Below, piece after piece: positions 1 through 7,021 of a stretch of DNA of 64,000 nt; position 1 is the stretch's first letter; each line of letters opens with the position of its first letter. The stretch spans positions 1,417,946-1,481,945 of the forward strand of contig NC_014168.1 in the NCBI RefSeq assembly GCF_000092825.1, in the 5' to 3' direction. Origin of the DNA: Segniliparus rotundus DSM 44985. Its GTDB lineage: Bacteria; Actinomycetota; Actinomycetes; Mycobacteriales; Mycobacteriaceae. The notes beneath the pieces are model-generated. The model was given only the letters and a program-made list of their open reading frames with translations, was not told the origin of the DNA and ran no database searches. The translations under genes were made by a program, and so were the position numbers.

Positions 1-120
1 TTCGGCAGGAATCTGCCTGTGGTGATCCCCGAGGTGATCGGCGAGCTGAACCGGGACGAGCAGCAGAAGATGCTGGAGGCTCTAGCTAAGCAGCAAGGGG
101 GCGGGCCTGGTGGCGCGTGA
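1..120 (+). CDS. C-terminal fragment of an unidentified protein (truncated by window edge)
   Basis: The first frame is open from base 1 and ends at TGA 118-120, giving 39 residues with a glutamine/glycine-rich tail (ending GGGPGGA). I do not recognise the family. The stop overlaps the GTG start of the next gene by 11 bases, so the two are almost certainly in one operon with translational coupling. The position directly upstream of an EspC-like gene makes a type VII secretion-associated role possible, but nothing in the visible residues shows it. Confidence 0.6.
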   Translation, partial: FGRNLPVVIPEVIGELNRDEQQKMLEALAKQQGGGPGGA

Positions 121-415
121 CATCTGGACCCAGGACGTCCGCCAGTTCAATATTCCCGACGACGATGACGAGCCCGCGACGGTCCCGCAGCTGGTCCGCC
201 AGGGCGGGCAGACGCTATCGCACGAGCAGGCCGAACAAGAACTCGCGCGGCAGCGTGAGATTTTCGAGGCCGAGGATCGCCGCAGGGCCGACGAGGCAGA
301 GCAGGCACGGTTGCAGAGGCTCGTTGACTCAGGGGAGGCGGTGCTCATCGACGTGGACGCGCATCGCAGTGAGAAGCGAAGAATCCAACAGTTGAACCAA
401 GAATCCAACAGTTGA
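110..415 (+). CDS. hypothetical acidic charged protein, C-terminus altered by a 20-bp duplication
   Basis: A 101-residue hydrophilic protein starting at GTG 110, inside the end of the previous gene. It has an acidic stretch (about residues 16-21), then a Glu/Ala/Arg-rich region (about residues 39-80) likely to form a long helix. There is no signal peptide or membrane segment, and I recognise no family. The last codons run into a perfect 20-base tandem duplication (380-399 and 400-419), which shifts the frame and brings in the TGA at 413-415. With one copy removed, the frame reads on to a TGA that overlaps the ATG of the next gene, the usual arrangement in this operon. The present C-terminus therefore looks like a recent mutation. 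Confidence 0.6.
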   Translation: MARDIWTQDVRQFNIPDDDDEPATVPQLVRQGGQTLSHEQAEQELARQREIFEAEDRRRADEAEQARLQRLVDSGEAVLIDVDAHRSEKRRIQQLNQESNS

Positions 416-419
416 ACCA
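380..419 (+). repeat. perfect 20-bp tandem duplication
   Basis: The unit agaatccaacagttgaacca occurs twice back to back (380-399, 400-419). Twenty is not a multiple of three, so the second copy is read in another frame and creates the stop of the 101-aa gene. A replication-slippage origin is likely. Confidence 0.95.
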
Positions 420-449
420 TCAGATTGGGAACGAGAGGGGCAGGGGCGT

Positions 450-779
450 ATGACGAACCCGTTGCAGGTGAACATCGAGGCATTGGCGCAGGTCGGGAAA
501 CAAATGGCCGAGCACGCCGGCGAGTTGAAATCCAGGGCCGACAAAGGCGTGGCCTCAGGGGACGCGCAGGGCAGCCCCTTCGAGTTCCTCGCCCACTACT
601 TGCAGGGCCTTTCCTTCGCCGCCGCGTTGACTGAGACGAGCAGCGTTTACCAGGGCGCGAACCGCAGGGTGTGCGGGGAGTACGAGAACTTCGGCCAAGC
701 CCTCACTGCGGTCGCGCATGTCGTCGGGGAGACCGACGAGGACGGCAAACAGGCAATCGCGTCCGTGGTCGCCGCCTGA
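450..779 (+). CDS. EspC-like (DUF2580-type) type VII secretion-associated protein
   Basis: A 109-residue, mostly helical protein starting MTNPLQVNIEAL, with no signal peptide. Length, the N-terminal pattern (hydrophobic residues spaced along a helix, LxxxGxxM), the central gap and the C-terminal helix with a late tyrosine (about residue 78) match the small EspC/DUF2580 proteins that accompany ESX substrates in mycobacteria. The stop TGA 777-779 shares its last base with the ATG of the following 753-aa gene. Small EspC-like proteins are generally encoded next to, and exported with, a larger partner, so the downstream product is the likely partner. No ESX core gene (EccB/C/D/E, MycP) is visible, so export would depend on a system elsewhere. 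The family call rests on pattern, not a search. Confidence 0.55.
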   Translation: MTNPLQVNIEALAQVGKQMAEHAGELKSRADKGVASGDAQGSPFEFLAHYLQGLSFAAALTETSSVYQGANRRVCGEYENFGQALTAVAHVVGETDEDGKQAIASVVAA

Positions 780-3040
780 TGGGCATGTTCACGAAAAGCC
801 AGTTCCTGGCCATGCAGTTCGACCACACCCCGTGGGTCGCGGACCGGCTCCGAGAATCAGGCGAGCCCTACTCCCTCAACGCCGCGTTCGTCCAATCCCA
901 AACCCGAGCCCCGAGCGGGGAGCCGTTCACCGGGCAAGCCGGGGACGCCGCGCAGGACAAGGGCGACGTTATCGCAGCAGCGTTGAACAGGTTCCATGCT
1001 GAGACGGACAACGCCGCCAACGTGCTGCGCGCGGCGCACGAGGCGCTGTGGCCCGCAGCCTGGAACCTGCGCACTTCGATCAACGCCGCGTCAGGGCCGG
1101 TGATCGTCAAGGACGGGGGTCGGCTCTCCCAGCTGCCCGTCGCGTTCTTCGTGACCGAGGACTGGAAGGTCCAAGCCGACCTTTCCCGGTTCACCGGCAG
1201 CCTCACTGCCGATCAGAACGAAGCCTTGAACGCATGGTTGCAAGGCGCGCAAGAAGGGCTCGACAAGAACAGGGAGGCTTTGGAGCAGGCCAGCGACAAG
1301 GCCGCAGCCGACCTTAAGGCGAACGTGCATTTCGATCAGGTCGCCACAGACGGGCAAATCGGCTCCCTCGTCGGAGAAACCCCCGCGCAAGCGAAGGCCG
1401 ATGTGCAGGCGTATCTCGCGGGCACGGCCACCCCCGAGCAGAAAGCACGGGTGGAGGCAGCGACCAGCCTGTCCGACACCCAGCAGCAGGCTCTGAAAGA
1501 AGGCGGGGACGCGAAACTCTCGCCCGAACAGACCTCCGTGGTCTCGGAGATGTCGAGCCAGTTGCAGGACAAGTCGGCCAGCGACATCAAAGCGCTCGTG
1601 AAAGACAAGCTCCACGGGGACGGCAAAGCGATCTCGAACGCGTTGGAGCTGATGAGCAACCCGCACGTGGCCTCCGCTGTTCCCCTCGTGCAGGGCGACA
1701 AGGCTGGGCCGTGGCGCGGCGGCATGGACAAGCTGCCCGCGAAGATCCAGCAGACGCTGCGCGACCCCGTGATCACTACCGAAGCGCACGACACCGGGTA
1801 CAACACGAGCATCGAGCACAAGTACCCGACCTTGGGGCAGCTGGACGACCTCGCGGACCTGGTGGGAGCGAGCGACGAAGCGACACGCCAAGGCAGCGCC
1901 TTGGACAAGTCGATGATCGGCAAAGTCGGAGAAGCCCTCGCCGAGAGCCACAAGGACGGCGGGAACGCGGAGATCGACAGCAAGATCAACCCGACGATGC
2001 AGCACATCCTCAACACAGCCGGTGTGGACTCGCAGGCGTTCCACGACGTCGCGACGGACAAGCAGCACGGGCAGCAGTTCGTGGGCGACTTGATGAAGCA
2101 CAACTGGTCCGACGACGGCGAGGCCGCGAAGAACGCGGTCCACGCCGCCACCCAGGAATCGGAGGGGACGGGGGCAGCTGCGACCAGGAGCGGGGAGACC
2201 ATGCGTTCGTTCGTGGACTACATGAAGGACCACTCCGACGAGCTGACGCACTCGCGCCTTCCCGGGAGCCTGCCCCTGCCCGACTCGCTCGGCAACCGCA
2301 ACCACGCCCTGGACCGAGAACTCGCCGAAGGCTTCGGAAAATACCTCGGCGCGGCCTACGGCGACGAGCTGCCAGGGCACGGCACCAGCGGCTTCGGCCC
2401 ACCAATGGCCACCGACGACGTGACGAAGGTGTTCCAAGTGCTCGACACCGACCACGCCGCAGCGGAGAAAATGCACGCCGCCGCCTACGCGCAATCCATG
2501 GCGTGGACGGAGAAATTCGCCGGATCGCTGAATACGAATCCCGGCAACCCGGACCTCGGGGCGCTCCACCATGCGGGCGACCTGCTCGGCTCGGTGGACA
2601 AAGCCTCTGAAACTTTGGGGGCGGACGTGCAGAAGATCAACGGCACCGCGTTCGACGCCGCCAAGCCCTGGGCGTCGAGCCTCGTGAAACTCCTCCCCGG
2701 AGGCGACGTGCTCGCCAAAGTCCTCGACTCGGCCTCATCCAGCCTGAAAGACGCGTACACCGGACAAGGCCCACAAGGACACGTCCTCGACACAGCGTCC
2801 CTCCGCTACCAGATCGCCGCCAGCCTTATCGGGAGCGGCAAGCTGCCCCAGAACGGTGAGCTCAACGGGTACCTCACCGCCGATGGGCACCTTCGAGACC
2901 CGGGAAGCTTCACCAACGACCACGACCGAGACGCCTACAACGACGCTCTGACGAACTACCTCTCGAACCAACCAGCTGGGCACAGCATTACCGACGGTTT
3001 GACACGCGCACAGGAACAGTACAATGCGCGCAAGAAATAA
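779..3040 (+). CDS. large helical protein resembling mycobacterial 'TPR repeat region-containing' proteins (Rv0029/Rv3900c type)
   Basis: 753 residues from ATG 779, chosen because it overlaps the preceding stop; an alternative start is the Met at 785. It is hydrophilic and Ala/Asp/Lys-rich, without signal peptide or membrane segment. About residues 10-150 look like a WXG100-like helical head (a Trp pair near residues 103-106). Around 290-340 the pattern ...AISNALELMSNPHV... followed by a LP..I...L segment resembles large mycobacterial proteins encoded with EspC-like genes. The C-terminal about 65 residues (GELNGYLTADG..., FTNDHDRDAYNDAL) recur in the downstream lipoprotein, 118 bases of it nearly identical at DNA level. 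I infer an ESX-associated secreted or surface protein; no enzymatic motif is visible. Confidence 0.55.
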   Translation: MGMFTKSQFLAMQFDHTPWVADRLRESGEPYSLNAAFVQSQTRAPSGEPFTGQAGDAAQDKGDVIAAALNRFHAETDNAANVLRAAHEALWPAAWNLRTSINAASGPVIVKDGGRLSQLPVAFFVTEDWKVQADLSRFTGSLTADQNEALNAWLQGAQEGLDKNREALEQASDKAAADLKANVHFDQVATDGQIGSLVGETPAQAKADVQAYLAGTATPEQKARVEAATSLSDTQQQALKEGGDAKLSPEQTSVVSEMSSQLQDKSASDIKALVKDKLHGDGKAISNALELMSNPHVASAVPLVQGDKAGPWRGGMDKLPAKIQQTLRDPVITTEAHDTGYNTSIEHKYPTLGQLDDLADLVGASDEATRQGSALDKSMIGKVGEALAESHKDGGNAEIDSKINPTMQHILNTAGVDSQAFHDVATDKQHGQQFVGDLMKHNWSDDGEAAKNAVHAATQESEGTGAAATRSGETMRSFVDYMKDHSDELTHSRLPGSLPLPDSLGNRNHALDRELAEGFGKYLGAAYGDELPGHGTSGFGPPMATDDVTKVFQVLDTDHAAAEKMHAAAYAQSMAWTEKFAGSLNTNPGNPDLGALHHAGDLLGSVDKASETLGADVQKINGTAFDAAKPWASSLVKLLPGGDVLAKVLDSASSSLKDAYTGQGPQGHVLDTASLRYQIAASLIGSGKLPQNGELNGYLTADGHLRDPGSFTNDHDRDAYNDALTNYLSNQPAGHSITDGLTRAQEQYNARKK
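2853..2970 (+). repeat. 118-bp direct repeat, copy 1 (end of the 753-aa gene)
   Basis: Matches 3349-3466 at 117 of 118 positions; the only difference is A2889 versus G3385. It encodes the shared C-terminal segment of the large protein and of the lipoprotein. Confidence 0.95.
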
Positions 3041-3536
3041 CCTGCTCCTAGTAGCCTCGGCCCTTCTCTTCGTGGTCTCTGGATGCTCGACCTTCAGCGG
3101 CGGACAAGGTTCCGGGAAAAGCATCGAAGCCTCTGCGGAGCAGCAATCGGAGCAAGCGTTTGGCCTGGTGCGCGAATTCGCCAACTCGATTGTCGACGAC
3201 CCGTTCAATCCAAATTTGAGCGCGATGTCGCAGGCGGGCAGGATTCTGGGCGACGCGGACAAGGCGAGGGGCAAACGAAATTTAGACACGCTCCAGGTGA
3301 GGCACGCCCTCGCCAGCGTTTTGATCGAGAGAGGCGCACAGCCCGAGCACGGTGAGCTCAACGGGTACCTCACCGCCGATGGGCGCCTTCGAGACCCGGG
3401 AAGCTTCACCAACGACCACGACCGAGACGCCTACAACGACGCTCTGACGAACTACCTCTCGAACCAGAAACCGGCCAAGCAAATACGGAATGGGCTCTCG
3501 ACCCTCAAGGAGAACTACCAGCGTGAGAATCCGTAA
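3024..3536 (+). CDS. predicted lipoprotein sharing its C-terminal domain with the upstream protein
   Basis: 170 residues. The signal peptide is basic then hydrophobic and ends in the lipobox VSGC (lipidated Cys about residue 21). The ATG lies 17 bases inside the end of the upstream gene, so translation is coupled. Residues about 88-150 repeat the C-terminal domain of the 753-aa protein: similarity starts at LDT...R.ALAS.LI and becomes almost identical through GELNGYLTADG. The role is unknown. It probably sits on the outer face of the cytoplasmic membrane and may interact with, or have arisen from a partial copy of, the upstream protein. Confidence 0.6.
   Translation: MRARNNLLLVASALLFVVSGCSTFSGGQGSGKSIEASAEQQSEQAFGLVREFANSIVDDPFNPNLSAMSQAGRILGDADKARGKRNLDTLQVRHALASVLIERGAQPEHGELNGYLTADGRLRDPGSFTNDHDRDAYNDALTNYLSNQKPAKQIRNGLSTLKENYQRENP
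3349..3466 (+). repeat. 118-bp direct repeat, copy 2 (lipoprotein gene)
   Basis: Second copy of 2853-2970 with a single base difference; flanking sequence on both sides is diverged although protein-level similarity extends further upstream. Confidence 0.95.
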
Positions 3537-3581
3537 CAGGCACGTTGGCGAGCGACCTGCGAAGGATAGAGGACAGCAGAT

Positions 3582-3917
3582 ATGACCTCCTCGGGTGGTG
3601 AGAAGGAATTGTCGCCGCAGGCCGTCGCTCAAGTCGTGCGGCGCGCGTGCGAACGCTACGGCGCCGAATACATCGGCGGGCGCTACAGCGAAGAGCACGA
3701 CGCGTACGGCTTCAAAGCCCAATGGGGAGACTCCGAGGTCGTCGGATCAGGCCCGACCGCCGAGTCGGCCGCCGAAGCGTTCCTCTTCCAACTCGCCATG
3801 CTCGACCAACTCGCGGCGTGGCGGGAACAGATAGCCGACCTCACCAGCAAAGACCTCGTGCAAGACGTGGAGGCTTGGTTGCGCGGGCATGACCAGAGCG
3901 GCGGTGCCGATGCTTGA
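3582..3917 (+). CDS. hypothetical protein, 111 aa
   Basis: Starts at ATG 3582 behind a purine-rich stretch (GGATAGAGGACAG) and lies 45 bases after the lipoprotein gene, so it may be the last gene of the operon. It is a soluble, mixed-charge protein with a central GxxxSEEHDAYGFKAQWGD segment and a helical C-terminal half. I do not recognise it. No signal peptide, membrane segment or catalytic motif can be seen. Confidence 0.5.
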   Translation: MTSSGGEKELSPQAVAQVVRRACERYGAEYIGGRYSEEHDAYGFKAQWGDSEVVGSGPTAESAAEAFLFQLAMLDQLAAWREQIADLTSKDLVQDVEAWLRGHDQSGGADA

Positions 3918-3944
3918 GTCTGGTATGTCAGGCACAGGGGCTGT

Positions 3945-4365
3945 CAGGTTGAGGCTTCGGACTTGTTGCGCGCGGAGTGCGATGAGAACACGCAGCGCAA
4001 GCCGTTCACGCCGACCGAGGCCGAGGCGATAGCCAGCGCGATAGAGGCGGCGCTGCGGCCCGTGGCTGCGGCGAGGCGTGCTGCTGCGATCAAGAGTCGA
4101 GACGAGAAGGGCAGGGCTCAGTCCACTTGTGCCGATTCGGCACAAGTGGACGACCGACCAGAGCCGAAGACTCGGGATATCGCAGCGCATGCGGTGGGCT
4201 ACGGGCGCGACACCATCAGCAAGGTCCGCAAGGTCAAAGACTTGGCCGACGACCCCTGAAACCCCGCAAGAGGTGCGCGAGGCCGCGAAGCAGGCGCTGG
4301 GCGAGATGGACGCGACCGGCTCGGTGGCGGGTCCGCACCACAAGGCCGCAGGGCGCAAGAACACC
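3945..4365 (+). pseudogene. ParB-like phage/plasmid protein remnant, frameshifted and lacking its N-terminus
   Basis: From about 3945 the frame reads LLRAECDENTQRKPFTPTEA and continues with AIASAIEAALRP, RDIAAHAVGYGRDTISK and KVKDLADDP, then stops at TGA 4257-4259. This resembles the middle of ParB/Sulfiredoxin-type proteins of actinobacterial phages and plasmids (FTP.EA.A....E...RP.AA.R, then a helix-turn-helix-like segment). One frame over, the sequence continues with the expected ETPQEVREAAKQALGEMDAT. Removing one C from the CCCC run at 4253-4256 joins the two parts exactly. No plausible start or ParB N-terminal nuclease-like motif is present upstream. It supports a decayed mobile element at the left of the window. 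Confidence 0.65.
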
Positions 4366-4795
4366 CTAAGAACCCAACACAGGAATATACTTTCTGGTAG
4401 AAAAAAACCAGGGAGGGGATTCGCCTATGCCGCCGAGGTGCGGATTCGGGGCCTGTGGGGGGTACCCCCCGTGGGTGTTTCACCGGGGTTTCGGATTAGT
4501 AGATCTCTTATCCGGGGACTACGCCCATGCCCTCTCGGTCACATACCGCCGTCTGAGATCGGTGATGGTGGTGTCGCTCTTGGCCCTGTTGCAGTCCCGA
4601 TGGGCTGCCTGCTTGTTCGCGAGCACATAATGCTGTTGAACAGGGATGGCAGGCTGCTTGTGAGTGTCACGGATTGTCACAACCTGCGTGTTGAGGCGCT
4701 GTGATGGGCGGTCATGCCGAGTGATCCTTGCCCTGGTCAACGGAGGAATCTTGGGATTCCGGCTTATCGGCGGTGATGCCTGGTGATGGGTTTTG
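4366..4795. other. non-coding stretch with decayed mobile-element sequence
   Basis: About 430 bases without a convincing gene between the ParB-like remnant and the tRNA fragment; base composition is less GC-rich than the rest. The only recognisable trace is a possible HNH-nuclease segment on the minus strand at 4573-4620. I see no integrase, IS ends or terminator. Confidence 0.5.
4519..4640 (-). pseudogene. possible HNH-endonuclease remnant
   Basis: A minus-strand frame contains ANKQAAHRDCNRAKSD (4620 down to 4573), resembling the C-terminal part of phage/plasmid HNH nucleases, where AHR.CN..KSD follows the catalytic histidines. The upstream half of the domain (a DH..P-type motif) is not found in any frame here, so this would be a fragment. 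The match is short and was judged by eye. Confidence 0.3.
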
Positions 4796-4844
4796 TCCAA
4801 CTGTTAATCGGACGGTTGCTGGTTCGAGTCCAGCCGGGGGAGCC
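4796..4844 (+). tRNA. 3' half of tRNA-Asn(GTT): attachment-site scar
   Basis: Anticodon loop CTGTTAA (4801-4807, anticodon GTT 4803-4805), anticodon 3' strand TCGGA (4808-4812), 5-base variable loop, T-arm GCTGG-TTCGAGT-CCAGC (4818-4834), acceptor 3' strand CGGGGGA (4835-4841), discriminator G and CC. The anticodon 5' strand TCCAA pairs except for one A-C mismatch. Nothing upstream forms a D-arm or the required acceptor strand TCCCCCG, so the gene is incomplete. This is the displaced 3' end expected on the far side of an element inserted in tRNA-Asn; the restored gene should lie left of the window. Confidence 0.8.
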
Positions 4845-4964
4845 GATAAGTCCCGGCGAAGAGAACTTTTTATTTGCGTTATTTGCGCCGGCGGGCCCGA
4901 AGTCTGGACCGCCCAACTGCAAACCCCGCGCGGGAGCGCCACGTTCCCGCCCCTCCGCCTCTTG

Positions 4965-4983
4965 GTAAGTAAGGCTTGCCTAA
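4965..4983 (+). promoter_or_regulatory. IdeR/DtxR-type iron box
   Basis: The sequence gtaagtaaggcttgcctaa matches the mycobacterial IdeR consensus TTAGGTTAGGCTAACCTAA at 14 of 19 positions, with the AGGCT..CCTAA core intact. It ends 15 bases before ATG 4999, and a TAAGGT (4981-4986) in -10 position overlaps its right edge. Binding by iron-loaded IdeR there would block transcription of the methyltransferase gene. Confidence 0.65.
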
Positions 4984-4998
4984 GGTACGTTTGGACCG

Positions 4999-5808
4999 AT
5001 GGGTGAAAAAGTGCAGCTGGGCGAGATCCAGGAGACGACGCTGATCCCGTTGTACGGAAGAGCATTGGACGCGCGCGCTCCCCGGAGCGTGCTCAATGAT
5101 CGCAAATCTCTCGAGATGGTCGAGGCTATCGACTACGACTTCCAGAAATTCACGGGACCGTCCCTTCCGGGGACAGTGTTGCGGGCTTCGATCTTCGACG
5201 GCTACGTCCGGGACTTTTTGCGCGCGCACCCAGAGGGGACAGTCGCTGATCTGGGCTGCGGCCTGTCGACCCGGTTCGACAGGCTCGACAACGGCACGGT
5301 GCGATGGTTCGACCTCGATGTCGAGGACACTATGGCGCTGCGACGGAAGTTCTTCTCCGACGCGGACCGTTACACCATGCTGGCCGGGTCGATCTTCGGA
5401 ACAGACTGGCACGAGGCAGTCCTGGAGCGAGGAGGACCGCTGTTCCTGCTCAGCGAAGCTGTTCTGCTGTATTTCCCGCAAGCCCAGGTGCATGAAGTGC
5501 TGCGACAATTCGCTGTGCATTTTCCCGCCGCGTCGGTCGCATTGGACACTGGCGGGCGGTTCATGATGGGCAACCAGGACAAGAACCCGGTGTTCCGGGG
5601 GCTGTCGGCCCGCATGCAATGGACGTGTGACCGGCCGCGTGAGCTGGAATCCCTCGGGCTGCGCTTGCTCGAGTCTCGGACTTTCGCCTCACCGCAGCCA
5701 GAAGCTGCCCGTGACTGGCCCGCCAAATACCGATATGGGCTCAAAGCGATTGGGTGGACGGGATTCGTGTCGACGTACAAAATCAACTTGTTCGCCGCAG
5801 GCGGGTGA
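4999..5808 (+). CDS. SAM-dependent methyltransferase, TcmP/LCM (polyketide O-methyltransferase-like) family
   Basis: 269 residues, cytoplasmic. Motif I is VADLGCG (residues 82-88), followed by VRWFDLDVED (102-111), the acidic SAM-ribose loop typical of the leucine-carboxyl-methyltransferase/TcmP-like family. SEAVLLYFP (about 154-162) is the post-motif strand characteristic of that family. ATG 4999 has no strong ribosome site; a leaderless transcript from a -10 at 4981-4986 is plausible. The gene stands alone and is preceded by an iron box, so I infer repression when iron is sufficient and a possible role in modifying a siderophore or another iron-stress metabolite. The substrate is unknown. 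It lies just right of the integrated element's scar, so it belongs to the resident chromosome. Confidence 0.75.
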   Translation: MGEKVQLGEIQETTLIPLYGRALDARAPRSVLNDRKSLEMVEAIDYDFQKFTGPSLPGTVLRASIFDGYVRDFLRAHPEGTVADLGCGLSTRFDRLDNGTVRWFDLDVEDTMALRRKFFSDADRYTMLAGSIFGTDWHEAVLERGGPLFLLSEAVLLYFPQAQVHEVLRQFAVHFPAASVALDTGGRFMMGNQDKNPVFRGLSARMQWTCDRPRELESLGLRLLESRTFASPQPEAARDWPAKYRYGLKAIGWTGFVSTYKINLFAAGG

Positions 5809-5908
5809 CCTGGCCTTCGCCGCCGAGCCTCGAGCCGGCCCGATCAGTGCCTGGCGTCGCACAGGTGGCGAGCGCCGAATCCAAAATTCTTCGGTTATAG
5901 TAAGTATT

Positions 5909-6436
5909 ATGGCGTTGCACCTAAGAAAACCCTTTGCGCGAGCGAGCGCGAGCATGTTCGCTTTGGGGGCAGTGGCCCTCGGATTCCCCGCAGCCGCAGT
6001 CGCGGACCCGCCGCCGGACTACATCGACGGTTACGTGCACTCCACGGACGAGTACCCCATCCCTCGGAAGATGCTCCTCACCACATGCACTGCCGAGCAG
6101 CTGCTGGACGCGGCGAAGTATGAGACTCCGATGGAGTTCGATCGTTACATGATGGAGTACAAGAAGCACGGCGAAGACCTGGAAGACCGGACCAAAGAGC
6201 GTATGCATTGGTTCTTCTCCCTCCCTCCTGGCGTGCAGGGGCCGCGCCGCGACTTCTCGGAGCATATGGCCGCGACGTTCGGCGACCCGCTCGACGTCCT
6301 CTACACCGATTACGCGAAGATTTTCGTCAACAACAAAGGCGTTGTGGCGAAAATGGCCGAAAACTGCGCGAAGTACCCGCGGGACGACCAATCGGCGTGG
6401 GACTGGCGCGACGACTCGCCGGTGGCTTACAACTAG
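5909..6436 (+). CDS. secreted DUF5078-type protein
   Basis: 175 residues with a signal peptide (basic start, hydrophobic core, AVA cleavage before DPPPDY, about residue 33). The mature part carries YPIPRKMLLTTCTAEQLL, a FDRYMMEYKKH segment, MHWFFSLPPG, FVNNKGVVAKM and a C-terminal cysteine followed by WDW. This pattern matches mycobacterial secreted proteins annotated as DUF5078. Two cysteines may form a disulfide. A TATAGT (5896-5901) lies 7 bases before the ATG, suggesting a leaderless mRNA. Function unknown; it should act outside the cytoplasmic membrane. Confidence 0.7.
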   Translation: MALHLRKPFARASASMFALGAVALGFPAAAVADPPPDYIDGYVHSTDEYPIPRKMLLTTCTAEQLLDAAKYETPMEFDRYMMEYKKHGEDLEDRTKERMHWFFSLPPGVQGPRRDFSEHMAATFGDPLDVLYTDYAKIFVNNKGVVAKMAENCAKYPRDDQSAWDWRDDSPVAYN

Positions 6437-6478
6437 CGCGGTTTGCGGGACGCGACTGACTGCTAAGCTTTCCCTGCT

Positions 6479-7021
6479 ATGGCCACTTCTTCCCCTCAGG
6501 CTGCGACAGGCTCCCGAGCAGTGCGCCCCGTTGCGGTGCGGCTCCTTTTCGCAGTCGCCGTGCTCGTGGTGGTCGTGGACTTGGGCTCGAAAGCGGCAGC
6601 TGTGGCTTACCTCGACCCGGAGCGCCCAGTTCGCCTTCTGGGCGGGGCGCTGTGGTTGGTGCTTGTGCGCAACGCCGGGGCGGCGTTCTCGCTGGCCGCT
6701 GGGTACACGTGGATTCTCACTCTCGTCGCGGTGGTCGCCGTGGTGGTCATCGTGCGGATGAGCAAGGCTTTGGGCTCGCTGTGGTGGGGCGCTGGGCTGG
6801 GGCTCGTGCTCGGCGGCGCCTTCGGGAATCTCGTGGACCGAGTGTTCCGCGAGCCTGGGCCGTTCCGCGGACACGTTGTCGACTTCCTCTCGTTGTTCTC
6901 CGACCACGGGGAAGGCTGGGCGGTCTTCAACATCGCCGACTCGGCCATTGTGTGCGGCGCGGCGCTCATGGTGGTGTTGAGCTTCCTCGGCGTCGAGCAT
7001 TCCTCCGGGCGGGAGCGTTGA
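6479..7021 (+). CDS. lspA: lipoprotein signal peptidase (signal peptidase II)
   Basis: 180 residues, four membrane segments (about 21-35, 54-64 with the re-entrant NAGAAFS motif, 76-95, 103-116 and 148-168). The conserved LspA signatures are present: DLGSK (34-38), RNAGAAFS (64-71), [10 protein letters not shown] (112-121) and VFNIADS (149-155); D120 and D154 are the catalytic aspartates. It cleaves the prolipoprotein signal peptide after lipidation at the membrane. TAAGCT (6464-6469) is placed for a near-leaderless start. The next gene begins inside its stop, as in M. tuberculosis (Rv1539-Rv1540). Confidence 0.95.
   Translation: MATSSPQAATGSRAVRPVAVRLLFAVAVLVVVVDLGSKAAAVAYLDPERPVRLLGGALWLVLVRNAGAAFSLAAGYTWILTLVAVVAVVVIVRMSKALGSLWWGAGLGLVLGGAFGNLVDRVFREPGPFRGHVVDFLSLFSDHGEGWAVFNIADSAIVCGAALMVVLSFLGVEHSSGRER

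Noticed and set aside
4260-4704. Extension of the ParB-like frame to 4704
   Set aside because: Homology stops near 4363; the rest is unrelated, AT-richer sequence that happens to be open.
4700-4795. A complete tRNA-Asn ending at 4844
   Set aside because: No D-arm or 5' acceptor strand (TCCCCCG) can be found upstream of the anticodon stem.
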